Source of the DNA: Penelope pileata | Lineage: Eukaryota; Chordata; Aves; Galliformes; Cracidae | Assembly (NCBI GenBank): GCA_013396635.1 | Contig: WBMW01000470.1 | Coordinates: forward strand, 62,001-126,000 | DNA length: 64,000 nt | Reading direction: 5' to 3' | Shown: one piece after another, positions 37,971 to 48,766 of the stretch | Position numbering within the stretch: the stretch's first letter is position 1 | Layout of the letters: each line of letters begins with the position of its first letter | Translations under genes and position numbers: made by a program | The notes under the pieces: model-generated | The model's input: only the letters and a program-made list of their open reading frames with translations | What the model was told of the DNA's origin: nothing | Databases searched by the model: none

Positions 37971-38200
37971 ATTCTTTGTTGGCCTGGTCACTGACTTTCA
38001 TCCACTAGATCTCGACCTGGTCATGGCTGTTTCTCAGAGGCAGCTTTTTGCAATCTATCCATTTCTTAACATATAGCGCAGCTTCCCCACCCTTCTTTCC
38101 CTGCCCATCTCTTCTGAAAACCTTGTAGCCCTTGATCGTCAAGTTCCAGTTAAACAATTCATCCAATCTTGTTTCTGTGATAGTAATTGGGACGTAAGAT
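37971..38200 (-). mobile_element. 5' part of the interrupted antisense CR1 (endonuclease)
   Basis: The minus strand encodes the start of the CR1 endonuclease: ITITETRLDELFNWNLTI, YKVFRRDGQGKKGG, ALYVKKWIDCKKLPLRNSHD. This is the part of ORF2 missing from 35238-37520, and the order and orientation fit exactly. The element is truncated near 38200 before the expected endonuclease N-terminus. Confidence 0.88.
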
Positions 38201-41168
38201 GAATTAATTTGCTGCCTATTAGGTTTCAATAAAAATATTTTATGCTGTTCATGATGGCAAAAATTTTTGAAGAGTGCAATAATCAGAAAAACAAATATTT
38301 GGCCCATAATCAATATTTCAGTTTAATTTTAAATTCTCATTTTTATTTACAGATGTTGATCTGCATTAGAATTAAGCATTTAAATTAAAAGTTTCCTTAG
38401 TTTATGTGTTAAAACTCAATCAGGTGATTATTTTGCCAAATGAAGTGATTACTTGTGCAATTATAAAAGATGCATCTGTTTATCAATCATTGTATAGGAG
38501 CATATACTAGTGCTATAGTAACTTTTGAACAAATTTGCTTTCCAATAAATTGAATATGCTTTATTTGAAGGAAACAATTGTCTATTGAAGTTTTAAATAG
38601 CTTTAAAGTTCAAAATAAATATTTCAATGTATTTAGTTTCATATAATATACTTGATTATGTAGATTTTAATGAAAAGTAACTGATATACACGCTCAGTTT
38701 TTAAAAGTTCTTTCCAAAAGTACTTTTGGAAAAAGACAAAATAAAATATAAGAAAGTGCTAATCAAATTATACTGGATGCAAATATTACATACAATCATC
38801 ATTTTAAATAAAAGGGCTACTTAGGTGAATAATTCAAGTCAGCTTAAAAAAGCTAGTTTTACCTAAAATATAGCCCTTCTTTATTTCAGCTTGAATTTCT
38901 TATGTCAGTTATAATTTTAAAGATGACAGGGATTTATATTTGCTCTTTTAAATGTTTTCTCTGTTTTATAAACACTCGTTTTAAATCTTCAGATTGAAAC
39001 ACATCATACACTTGGTTGTCATTCAGAATTCTAAGGGAGCACTATCCTTTTACATTGATGTCAGTAGGAGATACTTTGTCAAGACAACCTTCTGATTTAA
39101 TGTTTCTGTAGCATCTTTTGGCTGAAAATCATGTGTGCATTTAGCTCTATGCATCTTCTTTAGCGAAGTGCATTAATGCACTTGTTTGATGAATTGAGCA
39201 TTCTGACATTTTTAAAGTATAGTTGTGATGCTTTATCCTATGTGTACAGTATGCATAATGCACATCAACTGTTACTAGTAAAAGCTTGAGGCTTATGAAC
39301 TACTTTTGTTGAATTCACCTTTCTTTCCACATAAAGCAAATGAGTTGGAATTAACAGGCCTGTCCTTGAGATAGTGAATAGGAAGTCCAACAAAGTGATT
39401 CCTTGATAATCATAGCAAATTAGTCTTGAAGTCCAATCACATGGAAATATTCTTACAGGCATCAAGCCTGAGAAATAGTCATAAATCTCTTATTGTGAAA
39501 TTGTAGTAATAATTTGGAAATCTTAAATAAGTTTTTTTTAATTCCTATTATATACTTATATATGCACACTAGTTAAAACATGAATATTCATTCACAACTT
39601 GAAAGCTTACCTACACCTTTCTTTGGTGTTGTGCATAGAAATAAAAACAAAATTCACACCTACCAATTGTGAATTTGGAAATGCTTTCAAAGATATAGTT
39701 TCTCAGAATTACATATAATTTAAAAGGTTGCTATCCAGACATAAGTTACTCAATGCAGTGAGAAAAAGGGCCTGAGAGAAGACTGAAAGCTCAAGGCAGG
39801 GAACAAAAAGTAAAAGCCAAAACTACAAACAGAAGCAAAAAATCCAGTTTTGCATGTGTCTTCGAGCTGTCAGTCTCACACTGGGAGGTTATACTGATGA
39901 ATTGACTTAAAAGCTGAAGAAACAAGAATTGGATAATTACAAGAGAGGCATGTCAAGTTACTATTGCAATAGCATTCACGTTACAGCGTGTTTTGCAGTT
40001 GCACTCCTATTCTTGGTTTGAGTTTCTGTGCATTTGTCTAAACATGTAAGAGATCTTAGATGTATCAGAGCATGTGAAAAACAAAAAAAAAAAGTACGTG
40101 GTAAATTATACTTTATTAGAGATATATGACATTCCTTCCTATGTTGTGCAAATGCAAGATTTTGAGTATTCGAGATTGGTACCATTAGCTGTAACAAAAC
40201 AAACTTCAGTGAGTGTTTTTGTTTTGTTTTTGATCTGTTTGTTTTGTTACTGTTAGTTTTTGTCATTTTGCTTTACAAAGAAAAATATTGGCAGTGATAT
40301 TCTCACAGCTATTTCTAATTTTCATGTTGGCAAGAGTCATTTGGAAATAAAAAACAATATGTTAACTTTCTTTAGAAATATGTTGAACTGATCAGAACCT
40401 TAGAAGTTTCCATATCCTCAGAGATTTTTTTTCTCCCCCTGGAATCCTCCCCTTTCTTTTGCTAGAATGGCAAAATTGTATGGATTTATACTAAGAAAAG
40501 CCATCTCCATCTTCTAGACAGAGAAAATTTAATATTTTCTATGAAACAAGAAATATTGTTCTATGAACAAAGAAAGCCTCATTATTCCCAAAGTCAGTTT
40601 GTAGCGTGTGCATGGATTAACACTTATAAAAGTACAGAATCTCTTAGGGATAAAATGACACTCCAGACCTCCAAATTGTCAGTCATTGACAGTTTACACA
40701 GCTTCTACATAAGCAGCCTTATAACTATGTACAAAAGCAAAAGAGGTCTCAATATGCTGAAGATAATCTGCAAAATGGGAGCACAAATAGCAGTGAGCAC
40801 TGAAAATGCTAGGTATTACACAAACAAAACAATTTTTCACCCTGCAGAACTTACAGATAGAATAGAGCAGTCAACAAAAAAATCACAAAATACAGAACAG
40901 AAGTTAATACTACTTAGGATTATACAGCAAGACAGTGGTTGACACCATAAAGGTGCTCGCATTCATATAAATTGTACCTCAGTGCTCCAATCCACATTTA
41001 ACGGCTACTTTAGCTCTGAGTTTGAATCCTCAAGTCAGAGGGACCTTTAAGACAGGCTTGAGCTCCATTCACATCCACTCTCAGTGAAGATATCTTTTAG
41101 TCAATATGCAATTTTTTCAGAGCTTAAAGAATGTTCTTAGTCCAGTCAGCATCTGAAGTATACACATT
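38201..41168. other. No repeat recognised; one chance-sized ORF
   Basis: AT-rich sequence. A 133-codon plus-strand frame at 40541-40942 is the longest non-repeat open frame in the window. It has no recognisable domain, and a frame this long is expected about once by chance in 64 kb of this composition. Nothing else was identified. Confidence 0.45.
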
Positions 41169-41985
41169 CACAGAATCATAGAACTGCTGAGACAGGAAGA
41201 TATATCTGGAGGTCCAGTTCAACCTATGTGCTCAGAGCAGAGTCACTTCCTGCATGTTGCTCAGCATCATATCCAATAAAGTTTTCTATTATCTCCAAGG
41301 ATGGAGATTCCACCATCTTGACATAACATGTTCCAGTGTTGGACCATTCTAGTAATAATACTGTTTTATTTATGTGGGATTTCATGGGTTTCATTTGTGG
41401 CCACTGCCTCTTGTCCTTTCATGTGATCCTACTAAGAGTTTAGATCTATCCTCTATTTTCTGTAATCATTCATACAGCTTGATAGGATTCCCCTAAGCCA
41501 TCTTGTCTGCAGACTGAAAAATTCCAACTCTCTCAGCCCCTCCTTGTATGACAGATGCTCCAACCTTTTTGTCATCTCTGCTGACCTTTGCTGCACTCAC
41601 TCCAGTACATTCATGTCATTTGTATATTGGGAAGCATAGACCTGGACACAACACTGCAGATGTGCCTTACCAGTGCTGAGTAAAGGTGAAGGATTACCTT
41701 GCTCAGCCTGCTGACAATGCTTTACCTAATGTAGTCCAAGAGACTGTTGCCGTTCGCCACAAGGGCACACTGCTGGCTCATACTCGACTTTTTGCACGCC
41801 AGAAACCTCAGGAACTTTTTGCATGCATTCTCAGGTTCTTCTCAGCCAACCTGATTTCAGCTGGTAGGCCCCCAGTCTGTCCTGCTGCATGAATTGCTCT
41901 TCCCCAAGTGCATGACTTACTACTTCACTTTGTTGAGATTCATAAGATTCCTACTGGTCTATGGATATATCTCTGAATGATAACA
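41169..41985 (-). mobile_element. Old antisense CR1 3' half
   Basis: It begins with CACAGAATCATAGAA and passes through a divergent 3' UTR (TTCCAGTGTTGGACCATTCT). It then runs through the CR1 C-terminal ORF2 segment, recognisable in reverse from CTCAGCCCCTCCTTGTATGA, GACCTGGACACAACACTGCA and GGGCACACTGCTGGCTCAT, and ends around TTGTTGAGATTCATAAGATT. Many substitutions and indels mean no long frame remains on the minus strand. The plus-strand 68-codon frame inside is a shadow. Confidence 0.82.
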
Positions 41986-42489
41986 CATCTACCTGTTATA
42001 TCAGGCATATTTCATGTATATGATAACAATGGCTGAAGTTTCAGAACAAAGATATCAATTATTTGAAGGATGTACCTCTGGGTGTTCAAGTACATGAAAA
42101 TTGGCTAGACCTTCCTACGTCTTGAACTGTCAGATCAGTTAGATATGACAAACTTTAAAACTGATTTAGTGACTAGAAATGTCTCCCTTTAAAAACAATA
42201 CATAAAAATGAATCAATCAATCAATGAACCCTACCTTTTCCTGGGTCAATATGGAACACAATCACTTGCTAAGATATCACAATTCTTCGATGATATCATT
42301 GATCAATCGTAACCATTAATGACACTGTCAACGTTGACTTAAGAATTACATTATTCTATCTATGAACTGTAAATAAATTCAGTAAGTTACCCCAGAATTA
42401 CAAATTTTGCCTCTATCTACTCTAATTGCAAAGAATAAGAGACTGATCCAGTCCCTTTCTCATGTCCAGAGTCTGGTCCCTTCAGAAAA

Positions 42490-42725
42490 TTCAAGGAACT
42501 GGAGCATTTATGCTATGAGAAGATGCTGAGAGAGTTTGCGTGTGGGGTGGGGATCTTATCAAGGTCTATAGTTACTTGTAGGGAGGGTGCAAAGAGAACG
42601 GAGCCCTGGTCTTTACAGTGGTGCTCAGCGCCAGAGCAAGAGGCAATTGGCACAAATTGGTACACAAGACGTTCCATTTTAAATATCAGGAAGCACTTAA
42701 GGACCAGAATGTCTATACAGTGTCA
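42490..42725 (+). mobile_element. Old sense CR1 fragment
   Basis: Matches to the end of CR1 ORF2 and early 3' UTR are seen: GAACTGGAGCATTTATGCTA, GAAGATGCTGAGAGAG, a TTATCAAGGTCTATAGTTAC segment, CAAGAGGCAATTGGCACAAA, and CCATTTTAAATATCAGGAAG. It lacks the CR1 3' terminus, so it is truncated at both ends. It faces the antisense CR1 at 41169-41985. Confidence 0.7.
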
Positions 42726-44151
42726 AGTACTTACTTTAGCAATACGAAATTGAGGACAATGGAGAAAGAAAGATAATGAGTTTCATCAACGGTATAAGGA
42801 GAAATGTAAATGTTTGTTAAATGGAAAGTGGTAAATATACTGTGTTTATTTTTTTCTTCATTAGAGATAAAAAGCAGAGCGCAGTGTGCAACAAAGGTGC
42901 TAATATGGAATATGCAGAGCTTTAAAAATCAAGGGATGAGACTTCCATGTTTTTGGAGAAAAGGAACATCTCGTACTCTGTACAACAGCAAAGTGCACTA
43001 TTACAGGTATTGGTTGATTTATACCTTCATTCTTAATTCACCTTTTACCCAATAATTACTTTCCATAAAGTACAGTGGGGATTAGCTTTGGAGGGAATAA
43101 TTTCTGATTGGTACTACTATTGTACATGAGATGAAGAAGTTCTTATACTTTAGAGAATACTTTCGATCTCAAGATTAGTATCTGTTACCTCACATCTGGA
43201 GGTAATTCATAGAGTCTACAGAATCCAACAAACAAATAAATAAACAAAAAACTGAAAAAACAGCACAGAACCATACCTTCCAGTTTCAAAGGAGATAAGG
43301 AGAAAAAGTGGTTATCTTACTAAACTCCAAGCACGAAATGATACTGATGATATTCCTATGGAATTTGCAAATTGTTTGCTCTTACTATTCATTAAACATT
43401 CTTTACTAAAGGACTGGTTCTTTAATAAAGTTAGCAATAGTGTTATCATGCTAACAACAGAGTAGCAGAGATACAAACACTCTTTACCATGCCAAAAGCA
43501 GACAAATAATCAATCGTTGCAATTATGAAGGAGAAATGCCATTACCCTCATCAAGCTTTCTGGTCTCACATTTCATAAGCTAAATTGAAACCGTAAAGGA
43601 GAAAAAAATTAATAGAACAACAACTTTACTAGCCCAGGCTTTGATGTTTACCCAAATAACCCAAAAATATGGATGCTTATAGAGTTGATATTCTCATTAG
43701 TACCCCATGTGGAAGGGGCTGGGATGATCAGAAAAACTGGTGTCTTGGCAGCAGTGTAATACACGGTTCCATTTCACGTTAGTTTTCTTATTCCCACTCT
43801 TACTTTTATATCCTGATGAGACACCCACAACCACCATAGACAACCAAGCATAATTCCACAAAAAGTAGTGAAGTTGCTATGCATATGAAATGTTAGATAT
43901 ATAAATTAATTTAACAGAAACACTAGATACACTGGGGTGGGAAAACATACATTTATAACAACTCTCTTCTTGATGGTTTGGGGTCTTAAGCTCACTCTTT
44001 AATGTTGTAGCATTGCTCAATTACTGATTTGTAAAAGTATGTGCAGGTTGAGATTGCACATAATTTGAAGCTATTAAGTCGCAAATTATATGATGCACAG
44101 TGTGTAAGTGTGTATACCATGTTACATTTGGAAAAAACAATTCAGTAAGCT
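42726..44151. other. No feature recognised
   Basis: AT-rich DNA without a recognised repeat or gene. A short (AAAT/AAAC)n run occurs near 43230-43250. Confidence 0.45.
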
Positions 44152-44804
44152 TTTTGGTGTTTTTTTGTAATTTGCTGGTTGTTAGTGTTTTTGGTTTTGT
44201 TTTTTGTGTGTGTCTTTTGGTTTTTGCATTTTCTCTTTTCTTTGTGTTTTTTTCTTTTTTCTTTTTTTTTTCTCCCCACTGCTTGCTTACAAGCAGAATA
44301 TAAGCAAGCACAAACCTAAATTATGCTTTCAGGCTTTTACTTCTGTAACTTTCATTTTAAAAACACAGCCAGTGCCAGGTTACTAGCAACTTTAGCAACT
44401 TTAGTGAGCAAGATTCTCTCAGTATGATTGTCTGGATTCCCTACAAGAAGAGATTGTTATGCCTACAGTACATCAAAGAATGTGGTTTGATATTCACTTG
44501 TTGAGTTAGGATTTGCAACCACAGTAATTAGCAGTGACTGAATTTTGACATGCTAGGCATGCACTCCTTAAATTGCTGAAATAGAAACCCTGAAGGAGGA
44601 GAAGAAACTCTGAGAAGTATTCTGGCATCAGTATGCTACTACATTATGGCAAAGTCATTCAGAGTTTTGTACTCTGTTTTTACCAGTATTGTTTGTAGTA
44701 GCCTTATTGATCAAAGAATGTCCCCCCAGAAAAACAAAACAGGACAGTTTTGTCTCTGGTTACTGCTGCTGTTGGTGTAGGAGATCCATTAGTCAAAAAA
44801 TTTC
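44152..44804 (+). repeat. Inverted duplicate arm 1 (probable source copy)
   Basis: These 653 bases recur as the reverse complement at 54493-55141 with only a handful of differences noticed by eye (for example GCTAGGCATG versus GCTAAGCATG, and one homopolymer length change). The arm contains a T-rich tract (44240-44276) and a CAACTTTAGCAACTTTAG tandem. Sequence continues without a visible break at both edges, so this is the likely original. It matches no repeat family I know. Confidence 0.85.
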
Positions 44805-46974
44805 ATGTGCGTTTGACATAACAGATGGACCCTGCACAGCAAATAGTGCATTTGCTATCACAGTCTATATATTTTGTGGAAACCTATTGCGTGTGAATCC
44901 TCCTAGAGGCACTGTTGTTCAATATTTTTTTAATGATACTTCTTTCTTGCTTAATAGAATTGGTTTAGTATCTTTGAAGTCATTGGCCTACAGGTAACTT
45001 GGAATCTCTTCAAGTAGCAGAGTCAATAGGTAGGATATTGCTGGAAAGAAATGTTAAACCCAATTGAAGTCCTTCTTTTGTTCATTTTGTTGTGGAGGAA
45101 GGAATGACACCCTCAAACTATACAGAGTAAGCCATTTTCAAAATTTTATCTAAAGAGGTATCTGTATTGCATTGGATGAGGGAAAACTACTTTCAGAGAG
45201 CAAGTATTTAGTGTTCTTTAAAGAAACTAGGATAACTGAAGCAGAACCTCCCAAAACAAGAGATCCTAAAAAAAAATTGCCTACGACCTTTTTTCCGAGA
45301 AGTTTAGTAGGGTCAAATCTGGTAGTTAAAATTTTGTCACTTCAAGATGCATTTCTGGAACCAGTTAAACAAAAATCTAAATCTGGTTCCACACTGAGAA
45401 AACCCTGAAAATTTAACTTTTGTGATTATGGGCGGTATTGGATTCAAAACAGAATTTCTGTTAATAGGTCTCTTGGACAAAACAACTTGTGGAAAAAAAA
45501 TAGTGTTTGCTCAGCACTTCCTATTTTCACAGGAGTATGTTAAGTGGAACACACACATATACATTTCTTCATTGCAAAGCATTACTACTTCACTTATTCA
45601 TATTACAACTGCTAATGCAACTTCAAACCACATTTTTGGCACACCAAGACGTGCAATTCTACTCATAAGTGTTATCATGGTATAAATAAGTACTACACAG
45701 TCAAGTAGAAAAGAGGATAGAATTCAGACAGAGATGAAGTCAGAGCAGAAGAGAGAAAGTAAGTGTTTAAGATTTCTTGTTTTTTTCATGAATTGCAGGA
45801 AAGATTTCTGATTTAAAATAAATCTAAAAGATTAAAGAACATCACTATTGCCATTTTCATCCCCAGCATTTATTTTCTTGTACCATGATTGCTTATGTAC
45901 TTGTATTTAATTTCTAAGGTGCACTGATATTTTTTATTCACACTAATATTTTCAGAACTATGATTTTCATTAACCTGAAAACTTTTTTTGCTTGTAGAAT
46001 CTTGGCATGAGAAAATGCATCATGGAAACATAAGACACTACACAAGGACACTGTGCTGTGCATAAAAAGTCTACATTACCAATATCTAGAAACCCACAAT
46101 TGTGCAGCACAAAACTTCAGCTACCGAAACTTACAATACACTTTCACCTGTATATTGATGAGAGGTAACTAATACTAACAGCTTAACCACTTGCAAAGAG
46201 TCCAAACGTGCAGATCTTAATAGAAGCATTTGCTCCTTGCGTGTTGGGCTTCTGAAGGAGTTTGAGATTAAAGTCTCAGTAATATCCTTTGAATTTCCTA
46301 ACTAATTGAATAACTGACAGACTGTTGTAACACACTGATTGTTGTAGAACTCATGCATCTGTGTTACTTATTGCATTTAGGGCTGAGATGATTAATAAAG
46401 AAGTATGAACTGTATGATAAATTATCTAAAACTCCACAATACAGTTGTTTTCTATCTCCAGTACAAAATGCTCAAAATCTTGTAAGTACAGAATATCTCT
46501 CCTCTCCCTTTGTCCTTATTATTTCTAAATAATAATTGTTTTCAGGACATAGCATAAAGCTGAACAAATCTTCAGCAATTTTTACTTGTGTTTCTTTCTG
46601 ATAACTGCATTTTTAATCAGAAGTATAGCTGAATTGGAGCCTCAGGGAGTGGTAGCTTCACAGGATACTTAAATAGATATAAAACATGTTTAACAATAAT
46701 TATGGAATAAAACAATTTTAAAAAAAGGCATTACTTGGGTACTGCAGAACTGGAATACTCTTGACTGTGTGAAAAAGGATTAATAAGAAAGAAAGAAAGA
46801 AAACCAAAAGATTTTGCATGGAGCCCACCTGCTTTTGGCATTTTCAGCTCAAAGCCAAAGATTTAGATTAAATATAACTGGATAAATACAAGTAGAAGCA
46901 TTCAAGTGTCTGTGCAATACATCAAAATAGACCTAACATATGCTTTTCAGCAGAAATCACAGAATCATAACAAC
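44805..46974. other. No recognised feature
   Basis: AT-rich sequence with several plus-strand open frames of 78-102 codons (44689-44997, 45172-45408, 45422-45685). The first two share a frame but are separated by stops. Their peptides are somewhat coding-like, yet I can match neither to a family. A decayed pseudogene is possible but unproven. Confidence 0.4.
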
Positions 46975-47495
46975 TATGGTGTGGTTTGATCCAGCAGATA
47001 GCTAAGTCCCACACAGTTGTTCGCTCGCCATCCCTCCTCCCAAGTGGGATGGGGGAGAGAATTAAGGAATAAATACGGTAGAACTCGTGGGCTGAGATAA
47101 AAGCTATTTGCTAAAACAGCACAGAGAATAAAAGAAATGCCAGTACATATGTATATATCTAAGAAACAATAGATGATACACAAAGCAAGGGACCAACGAC
47201 AGATACTCAGCCAGCCAGTAGCCCCTCCCTCGAGCGACTGCACTTCCTTACAAATCACATGATGTCATATGGTATGGAATATCCCTTTGGTCAGTTTGGG
47301 TCAGCTGCCCTGGTCCTGTCCCCTCCCAGTTCCCGGCTTCTTATGCCTTCTAACTGCTTCACTGAGGAACAAAATATGTCCTTGGCTGTGTTCAACACTG
47401 CCAGGTGTTATCAGTTTTGTTTCTCTTCTGAGACCAAAACATAGCTTCATACCAGACACTATGAGAGAAGTAACTTGTGTTAGAAACTAAGACAG
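46975..47495 (+). mobile_element. Avian ERVL-type solo LTR
   Basis: The sequence has the layout of the common bird ERVL LTR. It starts TGTGGTTTGATCCAGCAGAT, continues with AAGTCCCACACAG and GGGATGGGGGAGAGAATT, then GGGCTGAGATAAAAGC. Further on come ATATGGTATGGAATATCCC, TTTGGTCAGTTTGGGTCAG, CTGTCCCCTCCC, and finally AAAACATAGCTTCATACCAG. No internal retroviral genes adjoin it, so it is a solo or truncated LTR. The ends are approximate. The open frames over it (46974-47258 minus, 47259-47490 plus) are shadows. Confidence 0.75.
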
Positions 47496-48206
47496 TAACA
47501 TTTTGTAGGAAAAGACCTTCAATATCATCAGGTGGAAACAACAAATAGTTAGGTGTAAGCAAGCAAATTTGCAGGTTTGTTAGCTCAGTTCTCATGCCAT
47601 GCTAAAGCAGTAAGACTGTTCTGGACTTAATTTGATATCGAAAGCAGGATGGCTGCATATGTCCAATGATTAATGTGACCTAATGGCCTCATAAAACCAG
47701 AACAGCTCAATGTCACTGCATCTGCAGAACATTCGCTCTACAAACCAGATAACTCATCCACAAATAACAAAGAATTGACTTTTACATATACAGAAACAAT
47801 CTGTAGCTTGACCCTTTGTAACTGGAATTGGAAATGACATGTTAGATTCTTTCACTAAATTACATGTGGATATCAATTATACTTATTAGAAGATACAGCA
47901 GGAAGTAAGTTATTAAAGTGTGAAATTACAGCAGCTCCAAGCCCAGTACAGAGATATTCACAAAGACAAAAGTGCTACTGAGTTTCTTCTCTGAGGGGAA
48001 AAAAAAAAAAGACTATTTTAAAATAAAAAAAATAGATTTTATCTTTTTAAATAATATTTCATTAAGAATTTGAGTGGCTTTGTCTGTAATTTTTTGCACA
48101 CTACTTGGCTACACAGACAAAAGAAAAAAGTATGTTTCCCAGGCTTCTTGTTTGAATGCTATTCTAATTTTACTCACACAAGGCATTTGTTTTAAGAGTC
48201 ACACCA
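47496..48206. other. No feature recognised
   Basis: AT-rich spacer between the LTR and the mariner element, with an A12 tract near 47999-48010. Confidence 0.45.
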
Positions 48207-48766
48207 CAAGGGATGCTCCAAAAGTAACGTCTCCTATTTTATTGTGTTGACCCACAATGTCAGAGGCAGATGTTGGTGGCATGGCAGTAGAGGCTGAACC
48301 TTTCCACCAATACTCTGTTATATTTTGTTGCTGGGTAACAGATGGCAGCAGAGGGGCAGTCTGACACAATGGTGCCTGGCATGGAAGTGTGGATGAAGCA
48401 AAGATGAGGAGTCGAATCCCTGCATGTGGAAAAAATTGCACCCATTGACATTCATCAATGCTTTCTGAACATTTATGGAGATCAAACAGTGGATGTTAGC
48501 ACGCTCAGGTGGTGGGTGTTGCTGCGTTTCAGCAGCGGCAACAGCAACAGTGGGTCACCTCCACTGGTGCAGATTTTGACAAGCACAGCATGTAGACTCT
48601 TGTTCATTACCGGTGAAAATGCATAACTAATGGTGTTGAATATGGTAAAAAAAAATGTTTTGTAGTTGAGAATTTGCTCTATCAAATAGTGTTATTGTGT
48701 TTTTTTTATATCTGTTGTAGTTTCCATGTAAACAAATAGGAGGCATTACTTTCGGAGCGAGCCCCA
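48207..48766 (+). mobile_element. Internally deleted mariner element (Galluhop-like)
   Basis: The 560-base element has terminal inverted repeats. The left end contains GCTCCAAAAGTAACGTCTCC; the right end, reversed, contains GCTCCGAAAGTAATGCCTCC. The right flank has TA (48767-48768), while the matching left dinucleotide is CA, presumably a mutated TA. The start of a mariner transposase frame lies at about 48426-48550 (KIAPIDIHQCFLNIYGDQT), the N-terminal DNA-binding part. It then passes straight to sequence near the 3' end of the element, so the DD(34)D catalytic core is missing. It could only have been mobilised in trans. The call rests on TIRs and similarity to the copy at 58622. Confidence 0.82.

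Noticed and set aside
40541..40942. 133-codon plus-strand open frame, longest outside repeats
   Set aside because: No domain or splice context. A frame of this length is expected about once by chance in 64 kb of DNA with this AT content.
44100..44303. Phe/Val-rich hydrophobic frame resembling membrane segments
   Set aside because: Encoded by a T-rich tract. The repeated form at 54909-55181 only reflects the inverted duplication.
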